DNA from: JAHJDS01 sp964569795
Lineage (GTDB): Bacteria > Desulfobacterota > Desulfarculia > Desulfarculales > JAHJDS01
Length of the DNA stretch: 64,000 nt
Reading direction: 5' to 3'
Assembly (NCBI GenBank): GCA_964569795.1
Contig: CAZMVB010000002.1
Coordinates: forward strand, 1-64,000
Made by a program: the position numbers and the translations under genes. Numbering within the stretch: position 1 is the stretch's first letter; each line of letters begins with the position of its first letter. Under the pieces are notes generated by a model. The model had not been told where the DNA came from and did no database searches. It worked only from the letters and a program-made list of their open reading frames with translations. Shown in pieces: positions 6,285-14,665 of this stretch.

Positions 6285-8186
6285 TTATCGCCGCCGGCGG
6301 GACCGTCGAGACGATGACACCATTTCCAGGGTCGCCCGCCACCGCTCGTTGTCGGGGTCCAGGGCCACGGCCTTACGGGCGCTCACCCGCGCCGCCTGCC
6401 GCAGACCGTTCCGGTATTGGGCCCGGGCCAGGGTATCCAGGACAAAGCCGTTTTTGCCCCGGGTCAGCTTGGCCGCCCGGCGGGCCAGGTCCAGGGCCTT
6501 TTTCCGGTCGCGCCATTTTTTGACCTTGGCCGTCAGGTAGAGCCAGGCCAGGCCGCTGTTGACCACGGCCGCGGGCGCGCCCTTTTTCAGGGCCTGGCGG
6601 TAACGGGCGGCGGCCGCCTGGTACCTGCCGGCCTCCCGCTGGGCCGCGGCCAGATAGAGGTAGGCCAGACCGTTTTGGGGCTTGACCTTGATCGCCTGGC
6701 GGCAGTCGGCCCCGGCCCGGTCGTATTTCTCCAGCTTGAGGTAGAGCTGACAACGCTCGATCAGGGCCGCGGCGTTGCGGGGGTCGGCCGTTATCTTTCG
6801 GGTCTGCTGATCGATCATCCGGCCCAACTGCTTGGCCCGGGTCTTCTGGACCAGGTCAAGCGTCTCCTGCCAGGTCTTCCGCTTGGGGTTTTGTTTCAAC
6901 GCCCGCCGGGCCCATCCCAGGGCCCGCTCGTAACGACGGTTCAGATACAGGGCCCGGGCCAGGGTGTCCAGGATGCTGCCCTGGCGATAACCCGACAACC
7001 GAGCCGCCCGACGGGCCGAGGCCAGGGCCTTGGCCGGATCGAGGAACCGGGAATCTTGAGCCGTGGCGTAAAGCCAGGCCAGGCCGCCCCAGGCCAGGGC
7101 CATCTTGGGCCGCAGCTTGAGGGCCTGGCGGTAGTCGGCCACGGCCTCCCGGTACTGACCCAGGCACCGGTAAACCGCGCCACGCCCGACGTAGGCCAGG
7201 GCCCAGGTGTCCTTGAGCTTGATCGCCCGGTTGCAGTCGGCCACGGCCTCCCGGTAACGGCCCAAATGGCGCCGGGCGTAACAGCGACGGTACCAGGCCG
7301 TGGCGTCCTTGGGCTTGTTCTTGAGATGGGCCGTGAGACGCTTGTCCAGGTCCTGGAAACGGGCCTTCTCGGCCGGGGTCAGCTTGACCGGCTCGGGCTT
7401 CACCCGGGGCGCGGGCCCCGGGGCCGGTTTGGGTCCGGACGGCTTGATCCGGGCCGGCGCCGGCCGGGGAGAAACCGCCGGGGCGGCCGGTTTCTTCACC
7501 CCGCCGGATGCGGTCGGGCTCGGGGCGGGTTTGACGGCCGGCGGCCTGGCCGGGGGCGCCGCGGGCTTTGCCAGGGGCGCCGCGGGCTTCACCGGAGGCG
7601 CCGCGGGCCTCGACGTGTCCTGAATCCTCTTCAGCACCGCCGCCACGTAGTCCCGGTTGTTCTTGGCCAGCTGGAAGCTCGGTTTGATCTTGAGCGCCCG
7701 TTCGTAGTCTTTGAGGGCCCGGCGGTAGAGCTTCAGCTGGGCGTAGGCGTAGCCCCGATTGTTCAGCGCCTCGGCATAGTTGGGCTTGAGTTCTATGGCC
7801 CGGCTGTAATCGCCGATGGCCTGCCAGTACATCTTCTTGCGGGTGTAGGCCAGACCGCGATTGTGATAGGCCGCGGCCAGGTCGGGCTTGATCAGCATGG
7901 CCTGGCTGAAATCGTCGATGGCCAGATCATAACGCCGGAGCATCAACAGGGCGCTGCCCCGGTCATTGTAGGCCGAGGCGAAGCGGGGCTTGAGTTCGAT
8001 CGCCTGACTGAAGCAGATCACCGCCCGCTCGTAGGACCCGCCGCGATAGGCGACCAGGCCCAGCCGGTACCATTCCACGGCCGTGCGCCGCCGGGCCTGA
8101 ACCGGAGCCCACCCCCCGGCCACCAGGCCGGCCAGGGCCAGACCGGCCAGAATCAGACCCACTCGCCGGGGCTTGCCACACCTCAT
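6285..8186 (-). CDS. Secreted tetratricopeptide-repeat (TPR) protein
   Basis: The 633-residue protein begins with a signal peptide or membrane anchor (basic start MRCGKPRR, then a hydrophobic Ala/Leu/Gly stretch to about residue 30). An N-terminal block of at least four TPRs (residues about 38-175) shows A-I-x-D/C-F-S-x-A-I-x-L-K-P periodicity. A Pro/Ala/Lys-rich linker (about 190-275) joins it to a second, longer TPR array reaching the C terminus, which is very basic. It is most likely a periplasmic or envelope scaffold. Its start overlaps the stop of the upstream membrane-protein gene by 4 bases (ATGA), so the two are translationally coupled. No specific partner can be named. Confidence 0.85.
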   Translation of the reverse strand: MRCGKPRRVGLILAGLALAGLVAGGWAPVQARRRTAVEWYRLGLVAYRGGSYERAVICFSQAIELKPRFASAYNDRGSALLMLRRYDLAIDDFSQAMLIKPDLAAAYHNRGLAYTRKKMYWQAIGDYSRAIELKPNYAEALNNRGYAYAQLKLYRRALKDYERALKIKPSFQLAKNNRDYVAAVLKRIQDTSRPAAPPVKPAAPLAKPAAPPARPPAVKPAPSPTASGGVKKPAAPAVSPRPAPARIKPSGPKPAPGPAPRVKPEPVKLTPAEKARFQDLDKRLTAHLKNKPKDATAWYRRCYARRHLGRYREAVADCNRAIKLKDTWALAYVGRGAVYRCLGQYREAVADYRQALKLRPKMALAWGGLAWLYATAQDSRFLDPAKALASARRAARLSGYRQGSILDTLARALYLNRRYERALGWARRALKQNPKRKTWQETLDLVQKTRAKQLGRMIDQQTRKITADPRNAAALIERCQLYLKLEKYDRAGADCRQAIKVKPQNGLAYLYLAAAQREAGRYQAAAARYRQALKKGAPAAVVNSGLAWLYLTAKVKKWRDRKKALDLARRAAKLTRGKNGFVLDTLARAQYRNGLRQAARVSARKAVALDPDNERWRATLEMVSSSRRSRRRR

Positions 8187-8659
8187 CCCAGGCCTCCAGA
8201 CGGACCGCCCATGCAGCGGCCCATGGCTAAGAACAGACCGATCACCAGTAACGCCCCCATGCCCGCCAGCCAGAACCACCACACCCGGCTCATGAATTGC
8301 TGGTGCTCCGGGGACCACATCCCCCTTCTCGGAAAAAAGCTCAGGTCGTAATTGGTCCGCTGCAGATAGTCCCACAAAAACGAGTTATGGGTCTGGATGC
8401 CGGCCAGGATATGGTCGATGACCGATCGGACCTCATTGTACTGCAGGGTGTGATACCGCTCCTGGAGCGCAAAAACGGCCTGATCCTGGCTCTGTCCCTG
8501 GTGAATATACCCGCAGTAGTTGATGAACAGCCGCTGCTCGAACTCGGAGAAGATGTCCTGGAGCGCGGCCACGTCCTCGATCACCTGCCGTTTCGTGTCC
8601 GGGTCCGCTTCCGGGGCCGGGGCCGGGAGCCTGGTCTGGTCGGGTAGATTGTCGGTCAC
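8183..8659 (-). CDS. Small membrane protein of unknown function, coupled to the TPR gene
   Basis: I do not recognise this 158-residue protein. Residues 1-120 are soluble, helical and rich in Gln, Asp and Tyr. One hydrophobic segment (about residues 128-147, WFWLAGMGALLVIGLFLAMG) near the C terminus would anchor it with the bulk in the cytoplasm. The start is GTG 8659. The gene overlaps the TPR gene by 4 bases, suggesting that they act together at the inner membrane. A promoter lies at 8715-8744. Confidence 0.7.
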   Translation of the reverse strand: MTDNLPDQTRLPAPAPEADPDTKRQVIEDVAALQDIFSEFEQRLFINYCGYIHQGQSQDQAVFALQERYHTLQYNEVRSVIDHILAGIQTHNSFLWDYLQRTNYDLSFFPRRGMWSPEHQQFMSRVWWFWLAGMGALLVIGLFLAMGRCMGGPSGGLG

Positions 8660-8714
8660 GTCCTCGATCCCTCCCCTGGCGAGTCCTAAAGCTAAACCCC
8701 TCGGTATTGCTTTG

Positions 8715-8744
8715 AAAATAGACAGGCCGCCCCCCCCGGGTCAA
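8715..8744 (-). promoter_or_regulatory. Promoter for the membrane-protein/TPR operon
   Basis: On the minus strand TTGACC (complement of 8739-8744) and TATTTT (complement of 8715-8720) are 18 bases apart, about 55 bases before the GTG start. Confidence 0.55.
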
Positions 8745-8773
8745 ATAAAAAAATTCATCTGACCCCAAAAAAC

Positions 8774-8815
8774 TGTAAAGTATTACTTGACACTTTACAC
8801 CTGACACTGTATGTA
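8774..8815 (+). promoter_or_regulatory. Promoter and operator-like dyad before the MerR-type gene
   Basis: A -35 TTGACA at 8787-8792 is followed after 17 bases by TATGTA (8810-8815). A perfect inverted repeat, TGTAAAGT (8774-8781) and ACTTTACA (8792-8799), overlaps the -35. GACACT is also repeated at 8789 and 8803. Binding here could repress or activate the adjacent operon and affect the divergent TPR operon. Confidence 0.6.
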
Positions 8816-8883
8816 TGGTCTGACAATGATGCCTTTCGAGCAGGGAGGTAGCCGGTGAAGCAGCTCATGGAGGGGGAGGCAAG

Positions 8884-9570
8884 GTGAGTTCGATCCAACC
8901 CGGACTGCGGATGAAGGAACTGGTCGAGGCCACGGGCGTGCCCAAATCGACCATCCTGCACTACGTCCATGAGGGGCTGTTGCCCGAGCCGGTCAAGACC
9001 AGCCCCAACATGGCCTATTACGATCCGGAGTGCGTGGATCGGGTCAGGTTGATCCGGCACATGCAGCAGCACCACCGGCTGTCCCTGGCAGACATCAAGG
9101 GGGTCTTCGAGGGGGCCAAACCCTCGGCCGACCCTGAACTCCACCTCCAGCTCAGCGACCTGATCTTCGGCCCGGAGACGGGCCATCTCCTGAACCAGGA
9201 AGAATTCTGCCAAGAGACGGGCCTGGCCCCCGAGCAGACGGACGAGCTTCTGGAGGCCAGGCTGCTGCTGCCTTTGACCGAGGGTCTTTTCAACGCCGAG
9301 GACGTGGCCATGGGCCGACTCTACGCCCAGGGGCGGACCCTGGGTCTCAGGCCCGAGGACGCGACCTATTACGTGGAGTTGGGCGAAAAGATCGTGGACC
9401 ACGAAATGGCGGTTCGCAGCCGGGTCACCCGTCACCTGCCCTACGATCAGGACGCCATGGTCACCATGGAGATGGTCAAGGCCGCCCGGGCGATGCGGAC
9501 CTATATCATCGACCGGCTGTTCCAGCAACGGGTGGCGTCCATGGCCGACCTCAAGGAGGACGAGTCATGA
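8884..9570 (+). CDS. MerR-family transcriptional regulator
   Basis: The 228-residue protein starts at GTG 8884. Residues about 7-75 form a MerR-type winged helix (MKELVEATGVPKSTILHYVHEGLLPEP, then YDPECVDRVRLIRHMQQHHRLSLADIKGV). The remaining 150 residues are helical and have no cysteine-rich metal-binding loop, so the signal is more likely an organic ligand than a metal or a redox state. Its stop overlaps the start of the next gene by 4 bases. It therefore heads, and probably autoregulates, the downstream SCP2/Fe-S/flavoprotein operon through the dyad at 8774-8799. Confidence 0.85.
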   Translation: MSSIQPGLRMKELVEATGVPKSTILHYVHEGLLPEPVKTSPNMAYYDPECVDRVRLIRHMQQHHRLSLADIKGVFEGAKPSADPELHLQLSDLIFGPETGHLLNQEEFCQETGLAPEQTDELLEARLLLPLTEGLFNAEDVAMGRLYAQGRTLGLRPEDATYYVELGEKIVDHEMAVRSRVTRHLPYDQDAMVTMEMVKAARAMRTYIIDRLFQQRVASMADLKEDES

Positions 9571-10532
9571 TGATGAGACTGATGTCGGCTATTCCCTTCA
9601 TCGGCGGCATAGGCTACATGGTTCTGCTCCGCATGGCCGGCTGGCCCCTGCTCAAGACCATCGGGGCCCTGGACCTGGCCGCGGTCGGCCTGGCCATGCT
9701 GGTTCTGTACCGGGAACGCCGGGCCTCGCCGATCCACCTCGGCTTTTTCATCTTTATGGCCGCGGCCGTGGTCCTGGTGTGGACCGGTCCGGGGTGGGGG
9801 GCGCCGGTGGTGGCCGGCTATCCGGGCGCCTTGCTGAACGGCTCGCTACTGCTGATCGCCGTGGTCCCGCCGCTTCTGGGCCGGGGGTATTTCACCTACT
9901 ATTTTTCCAAAAAGGACCAGCCCGAGGCGGTCTGGGAGACCGAGCTGTTCGTGCGGATCAACCGGGAATTGAACTGGTTCTGGGCCGCCCTGTTCCTGCT
10001 GGGCGGCCTGTCCGGCCTGGTGCCGGGGGTGTTCGGCCTCAAGGGCACGGTCTGGTACGTGATCTTCAACGCGATCATACCGTGGGCCGTGCCGCTGGGC
10101 GTGGGTCTGCCGGTGACGATTTATTATCCGATCTACGCCCAGCGCCGGGCCGGGGTCCTCCCCGGGGAGGCGCCCCCGGCCGAGGCCGGGCCGACCGGCG
10201 GGGCCCACGGGGCCAAGGACTGCCGGGAGCTGATCGAGATGATGCCCCGGGGCTTCAATCCCGGGGCGGCCGGGGACCTGCGGGCGGTCTATCAGTTCGA
10301 CATCAGCGGCCAGGAGGAGTTCATTGCCCACCTCCGGATAGCGGAGGGGCAATGCCAATACGGGGACGGTCCGGCCGAGAATCCGGACGTGATCGTCCAG
10401 AGTCCGGCCGACGTCTGGCTGGCCGTGGCCCGGGGCGAAAAGGACGGACAAACGGCCTTCACGGCCGGCGAGTACAAGTTTCAAGGGGACCTGAGTCTGT
10501 TGATGCGATTGAAGTCGCTCTTCAGCGGTTGA
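9567..10532 (+). CDS. Membrane protein with C-terminal SCP2 sterol-carrier-like domain
   Basis: The 321-residue protein has an N-terminal half with about six hydrophobic segments (near residues 8-22, 33-47, 58-73, 86-104, 137-156, 162-188). A Pro/Ala/Gly linker follows. The C-terminal domain from about residue 218 matches the SCP2 pattern: VYQFDISG, the x-P-D-V-I-V-Q-S-P-A-D-V-W motif, and the ending GEYKFQGDLSLLMRLKSLF. SCP2 domains form hydrophobic pockets that bind acyl-CoA or sterol-like lipids. It could pass a hydrophobic substrate between membrane and soluble partners. Three ATG codons overlap at 9567-9575, and the first is used here. Function unknown. Confidence 0.75.
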   Translation: MMMRLMSAIPFIGGIGYMVLLRMAGWPLLKTIGALDLAAVGLAMLVLYRERRASPIHLGFFIFMAAAVVLVWTGPGWGAPVVAGYPGALLNGSLLLIAVVPPLLGRGYFTYYFSKKDQPEAVWETELFVRINRELNWFWAALFLLGGLSGLVPGVFGLKGTVWYVIFNAIIPWAVPLGVGLPVTIYYPIYAQRRAGVLPGEAPPAEAGPTGGAHGAKDCRELIEMMPRGFNPGAAGDLRAVYQFDISGQEEFIAHLRIAEGQCQYGDGPAENPDVIVQSPADVWLAVARGEKDGQTAFTAGEYKFQGDLSLLMRLKSLFSG

Positions 10533-10550
10533 AAAACAGGGAGGTGAAAA

Positions 10551-11630
10551 ATGACCGACCAGGCTTATGAAAAACTGGCCAACGTACTGGACACCCTGCC
10601 CAACGGCTTTCCCCGGACCGAGTCCGGCGTGGAGATCAAGCTGCTCAAAAAGATCTTCACGCCCGAGGAGGCCGAGCTGGCCACCGACCTGCGGCTGTCC
10701 TTCGAGACGGCCGAGCAGATCGCCGAGCGCACCGGCCGGCCGATCGAGGGCCTGGCCGAGAAGCTCCACGAGATGGCGCTCAAGGGCCAGATCTTTGAAA
10801 TCGAGTTCGGCCCGATGAAGATCTTCCAGCTCCTGCCCTGGGTGTTCGGCATCTACGAGTTCCAGGTGAACCGGATGGACCGGGAAATGGCCGAACTGAA
10901 CGAGGAGTATTACCCGACCTTCAACCGGCAGTTCTTCGAGAACAAGCCCCAGTTGATGCACGTCGTGCCCGTGGAAAGGGACGTCCCGGTGGACCACCAG
11001 GCCCTGTCCTACGAGCAGGTCTCGGCCATCATCGAGAAGGGCCAGTCCTTTGCCCTGCAAACATGCATCTGCAAGAAGGAAAAGCGGCTCCTGGGCGAAC
11101 CCTGCGACCGGCCCGAGGAGGTCTGTCTGGCCATCGCCCCGGCGCCGGGCGTGTTCGACAATAAGCGCTGGGGCAAGCCGATCACCAGGGAAGAGGCCTA
11201 CAAGGTCCTGAGGACGGCCGAGGAAAACGCCCTGGTCCACCTGACCTACAACATCCAGAACAACCAGCACTTCATCTGCAACTGCTGCGGCTGCTGCTGC
11301 GGGGTGCTCCGCTCGATCACCGAACTGGGCGTTTCGGCCGCGGTGAACTCGGCCTATTACGCCGAGATCGACCCCGAGCTGTGCACGGCCTGCGGGACCT
11401 GCCTGGACGAGCGCTGCCAGATCGCGGCCATCGAGGAGGGCGACGAGGCCTACCGGGTCATCACCGACAAGTGCATCGGCTGCGGCCTGTGCGTCTCGAC
11501 CTGTCCGGGCGAGGCCATCGGCCTGGTGCGCAAGCCCGAGGCGGAGATCGTCACCCCGCCCATCGACCAGCACCTCTGGTACGAGGCCCGGGGCGCGGCC
11601 CGGGGAGTGGATTTTTCGGCCCACAAGTAA
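10551..11630 (+). CDS. Winged-helix and 4Fe-4S ferredoxin-domain protein
   Basis: The 359-residue protein has a winged-helix-like N terminus (residues about 28-95, FETAEQIAERTGRP then LHEMALKGQIFEI). A middle region contains CIC (about 166-168) and FICNCCGCCCG (about 242-252). Two ferredoxin motifs follow (CTACGTC, then CIGCGLCVSTCPG, about 275-325). This layout recurs in anaerobes of the Desulfobacterota. It is likely an electron-transfer partner in the cytoplasm. Its spacing (18 bases after the membrane protein) and ribosome site GGGAGG place it in the MerR-led operon, before the flavoprotein, to which it could pass electrons. No catalytic function can be assigned. Confidence 0.75.
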   Translation: MTDQAYEKLANVLDTLPNGFPRTESGVEIKLLKKIFTPEEAELATDLRLSFETAEQIAERTGRPIEGLAEKLHEMALKGQIFEIEFGPMKIFQLLPWVFGIYEFQVNRMDREMAELNEEYYPTFNRQFFENKPQLMHVVPVERDVPVDHQALSYEQVSAIIEKGQSFALQTCICKKEKRLLGEPCDRPEEVCLAIAPAPGVFDNKRWGKPITREEAYKVLRTAEENALVHLTYNIQNNQHFICNCCGCCCGVLRSITELGVSAAVNSAYYAEIDPELCTACGTCLDERCQIAAIEEGDEAYRVITDKCIGCGLCVSTCPGEAIGLVRKPEAEIVTPPIDQHLWYEARGAARGVDFSAHK

Positions 11631-11673
11631 CCGGGGCCGGCCGGATCAAACCCGAAACCGGGAGGAAACGATC

Positions 11674-12741
11674 ATGAAAATCCTGGCCCTCAACTCCAGC
11701 GCCCGGGTTGGCGCCGAGAGCAAGACCGAGATGATGCTGAACCCCCTGGTCCAGGGCATGCGCGAGGCCGGGGCCGAGGTCGAGGTGGTCAACCTCAAGG
11801 ACAAGAACATCAAGACCTGTGTCGGCTGCTTCACCTGCTGGACCAAGACGCCGGGCAAATGCGTCCACCAGGACGACATGACCAGGGAACTCTTCCCCAA
11901 GTGGGTCGAGTCCGACCTGTGCGTTTACGCTACCCCGCTGTTCATTCACACGGTCAACGCCACCATGAAGCGCTTCCTGGAGCGCATCCTGCCCGTGGCC
12001 GAGCCCTTCATGATCGTCAAGGACGGCCGGTGGCACCACCCCTTGCGCCACCAGCCCCCCCGGGCGGTGGTCCTGAGCGTGGCCGGCTTTCCGGAAGATT
12101 CGGCCTTTGCGGCCCTCAGGGATTACATCCATTTCCTGTGGGGGGCCCCCGGCGCCCTGGCGGCCGAGATCTACCGCGCCGGCGCCGAGTCCCTGCCCAT
12201 GGCCCGGGCCGAGGTGCGGGAGGACGTCCTGGGGGCCACGGCCCAGGCCGGCCGGGAACTGGTCGAGCTGGGCCGGATCGAGCCGGCGACCATGGCCCGG
12301 ATCACCCAGCCCCTGATCAAGGCCGAGGACCTGGCCGGCCTGGCCAACATCTTCTGGCGGACGGCCATCGCCGAGGGCGTGACGCCCCGGGAATTTCGGG
12401 AGAAGGGACTGGTCCCCCGCCCCGAGACGATCGAGGAGTTTCTGACCCTGATGTCCGCGGTCTTCAATCCGGCCGGGGCCGCCGGGGCGGCGGGGACGAT
12501 CCAGTTCGATTTTTCCGGAGAGGTCCAGGGGGCCGGCCACTTCACCGTCGGGGACGGCCGGCTCCGGGCCGAGGCCGGTCCGGCCCGGGCCCCGGATTTG
12601 ACCATTGCCGTGGCCTTCGAGGACTGGTACGGGATCATGACCCGCCGTCTCGATCCCCAGCAACTGGTCATGGACGGCCGGATGAAGCCCACGGGCGATC
12701 TGGCCCTGCTGATGCAGTTCCAGAAGATGTTCGGCGGTTAG
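11674..12741 (+). CDS. NADPH-dependent FMN reductase-like flavoprotein fused to an SCP2 domain
   Basis: The 355-residue protein begins with a flavodoxin-fold FMN reductase domain (residues 1 to about 190). It shows LNSSARVGAESKTEMML (phosphate-binding loop) and the cysteine motif CVGCFTCWTKTPGKC typical of iron-sulfur flavoprotein relatives. A helical middle follows. The last 95 residues (IQFDFSGEVQGAG, then FEDWYGIMTRRLDP and MKPTGDLALLMQFQKMF) form an SCP2-type lipid/acyl-binding domain. This fusion, next to a membrane SCP2 protein and an Fe-S protein, suggests redox chemistry on a hydrophobic or CoA-bound compound. ATG 11674 has a GGGAGGA site. Confidence 0.75.
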   Translation: MKILALNSSARVGAESKTEMMLNPLVQGMREAGAEVEVVNLKDKNIKTCVGCFTCWTKTPGKCVHQDDMTRELFPKWVESDLCVYATPLFIHTVNATMKRFLERILPVAEPFMIVKDGRWHHPLRHQPPRAVVLSVAGFPEDSAFAALRDYIHFLWGAPGALAAEIYRAGAESLPMARAEVREDVLGATAQAGRELVELGRIEPATMARITQPLIKAEDLAGLANIFWRTAIAEGVTPREFREKGLVPRPETIEEFLTLMSAVFNPAGAAGAAGTIQFDFSGEVQGAGHFTVGDGRLRAEAGPARAPDLTIAVAFEDWYGIMTRRLDPQQLVMDGRMKPTGDLALLMQFQKMFGG

Positions 12742-12770
12742 ACCTCGACCGAACCTGAAGTCGTCCGACC

Positions 12771-12800
12771 TTGACAGGCCGGGGTGCCCGGGCCGACAAT
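12771..12800 (+). promoter_or_regulatory. Promoter for the DUF89-like gene
   Basis: TTGACA (12771-12776) and GACAAT (12795-12800) are 18 bases apart, 42 bases before the start codon. The next gene therefore probably has its own transcript. Confidence 0.5.
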
Positions 12801-12841
12801 GGGCCTGGCCCCGGCCGTTTTTCCAGCGACAAGGTCGAATC

Positions 12842-14635
12842 ATGAACGACGCGTTGGATCAGTCTCCGTCCTATTTCGCCCCCGCCCGCCGGGTCGATCG
12901 GGTCGATCCGGCCGAGGTCAGGCACGCCTTCGGTCGGGACCCCGAGCTGGACGCCTGGGTGACCCATTTCTTCCACGAGAACCACCTCGACCCGGTGGCC
13001 TACCCCGACCACGCCGCCACGACCGATCAGGTCCGGTTCATGGTCTTCTACGATCCCGAGCGGGAGCCCTTCTACCCCTGCTCGGACTGGATGTTCCGGG
13101 CGATCCTCCGCCGCCGGGCCAGCCGGCGGGTGCTGACCTATTACGATCAGATCTGGGAACACACCGCCCGGATGGTGGACAAGCACATCACCGATCCCTT
13201 CCGCCGCCGGTTCCTGATGGCCACCCTGCGCCACAAGTTCAAGCACGACACCTCGTCGCGGGTGATGATCCCCTCGCGGCTGAAAAAAAGGCTGCTGGTC
13301 ATCTGGGCCAACGTCTCCCAGATCACCGATCCCCTGGCCGGCGACAAGGCCGAGTGGTCCCGGCGGGCCGGGGCCTTCCTGGCCGGCCCCTACTTCCGAA
13401 AGAACTTCGACAGCCTCGGCCGCCGGCACCTGGGCCGGGCGGGGGGCATGACCGATCTGGAGCGACGGCTGAACTCGCTCCGCCTCCGCCGGCTGCTGGC
13501 CCTGTCGTGCGCCCCGGAGGTGTGGCGCGGCGGCCAGGCCGATCTGGCGGAAATCTTCGCCGCCGGACCCCACGGCCCGCAAATGGCCCGCCTGGAAAAA
13601 GAACTGCTGGCCGGGGAGCCCAGACGCATCCTCTGGCTGGCCAACGAGGCCGGCGAGTTCGTGGTCGATCTGGCCGTGGTCGGGCTGCTGACCCGGCTGG
13701 GCCACCAGGTGATGATGACCGTCAAGGACGGTTTCTACTTCGGCAAGATGACCGCCGACGATCTGGACGAGGACCTGTCGCCCGTCCTGGCCGAGGCGCT
13801 CCTTCTGGACAATCCCTTTATGTCCAAGAACGACCTGCTGGCCCAGCTCGATTCGGACCGCCAGCTGTTCGTCCTGCCCGACGGCACCCGCGAGCGGCTG
13901 AACCTGATCATGACCTCGACCACGTTCGCCCGGGCCTTCAAGGAGTCGGACCTGGTCATCACCAAGGGGTTCGAGAACCGGCGCCGCCTGATCCAGACCC
14001 ACTTCCAATTCACCCGGGACGTGGTCTGCGTCTCGCGCGGCGCGGGGGGCAAACTGCTCTGCGACTACAAGCCCCGGCACCCCGAGGCGGTCAAGATGAC
14101 CGCCGCCGAACTCGAGGCCCGGGCCAACCGGATCATCGCCCGCCTGACCGAGGCCCGGGCCGCCGGCCAGAAGATCCTGTTCTACAGCGCCATCGTCGGC
14201 TCGATCCCGGGCCAGACCGAGACGGCCATCGCCGTCCTGGACACCTTTGCCGGCTATCTGCGGGAGACCCTGGATCAGACGTTCATCATCAACCCGGCCG
14301 AGTACTTCGAGCCGGGCCTGGACGCCGACGACCTGATGTACATGTGGGAGATCGTCCAGCGCTCGGGCCGGCTGGACATCTGGCGCTTCCAGTCGGCGGC
14401 CGACGTGGAGAAGAGCTTCGAGCTGATGGGCCGGCGGGTCCCGCCCGAGTGGGTCGGCAAGGACGCCACCTTCTCGACCGGCTGCACCAAGGAGCGCCAC
14501 CTGGCCCGGGAGGTCCAGCAGCGGCAGCCCGAGCTGCAGATCCTGGGTCCCTCCCTGGAGCGCTTCCGCCGCCGGGGGGAATACGGCGTGGGCAAGTACT
14601 ACGACGCCCGGCTGTGCGGCGTCACCCCCCCCTGA
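12842..14635 (+). CDS. Divergent DUF89-like protein with a long N-terminal extension
   Basis: The 597-residue protein has an unrecognised N-terminal 250 residues, rich in Arg and aromatic residues. A region from about residue 260 resembles DUF89 metal-dependent damage-control phosphatases. LWLANEAGEFVVDL (N268-E269) stands where the family has the metal-binding T-D-N-x-G-E motif. VKDGFYFGKMTADDL and SDLVITKGFENRRRL (K375 to N379) match the downstream family motifs. The usual Asp-Asn pair reads Asn-Glu, so metal binding or activity may differ. The last 130 residues (ADVEKSFELMGRRVPPEWV and beyond) are not recognised. It is soluble. The assignment is by motif only. Confidence 0.5.
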   Translation: MNDALDQSPSYFAPARRVDRVDPAEVRHAFGRDPELDAWVTHFFHENHLDPVAYPDHAATTDQVRFMVFYDPEREPFYPCSDWMFRAILRRRASRRVLTYYDQIWEHTARMVDKHITDPFRRRFLMATLRHKFKHDTSSRVMIPSRLKKRLLVIWANVSQITDPLAGDKAEWSRRAGAFLAGPYFRKNFDSLGRRHLGRAGGMTDLERRLNSLRLRRLLALSCAPEVWRGGQADLAEIFAAGPHGPQMARLEKELLAGEPRRILWLANEAGEFVVDLAVVGLLTRLGHQVMMTVKDGFYFGKMTADDLDEDLSPVLAEALLLDNPFMSKNDLLAQLDSDRQLFVLPDGTRERLNLIMTSTTFARAFKESDLVITKGFENRRRLIQTHFQFTRDVVCVSRGAGGKLLCDYKPRHPEAVKMTAAELEARANRIIARLTEARAAGQKILFYSAIVGSIPGQTETAIAVLDTFAGYLRETLDQTFIINPAEYFEPGLDADDLMYMWEIVQRSGRLDIWRFQSAADVEKSFELMGRRVPPEWVGKDATFSTGCTKERHLAREVQQRQPELQILGPSLERFRRRGEYGVGKYYDARLCGVTPP

Positions 14636-14665
14636 CCGGACTCCCCACCCGGCCGGCGAACACGG

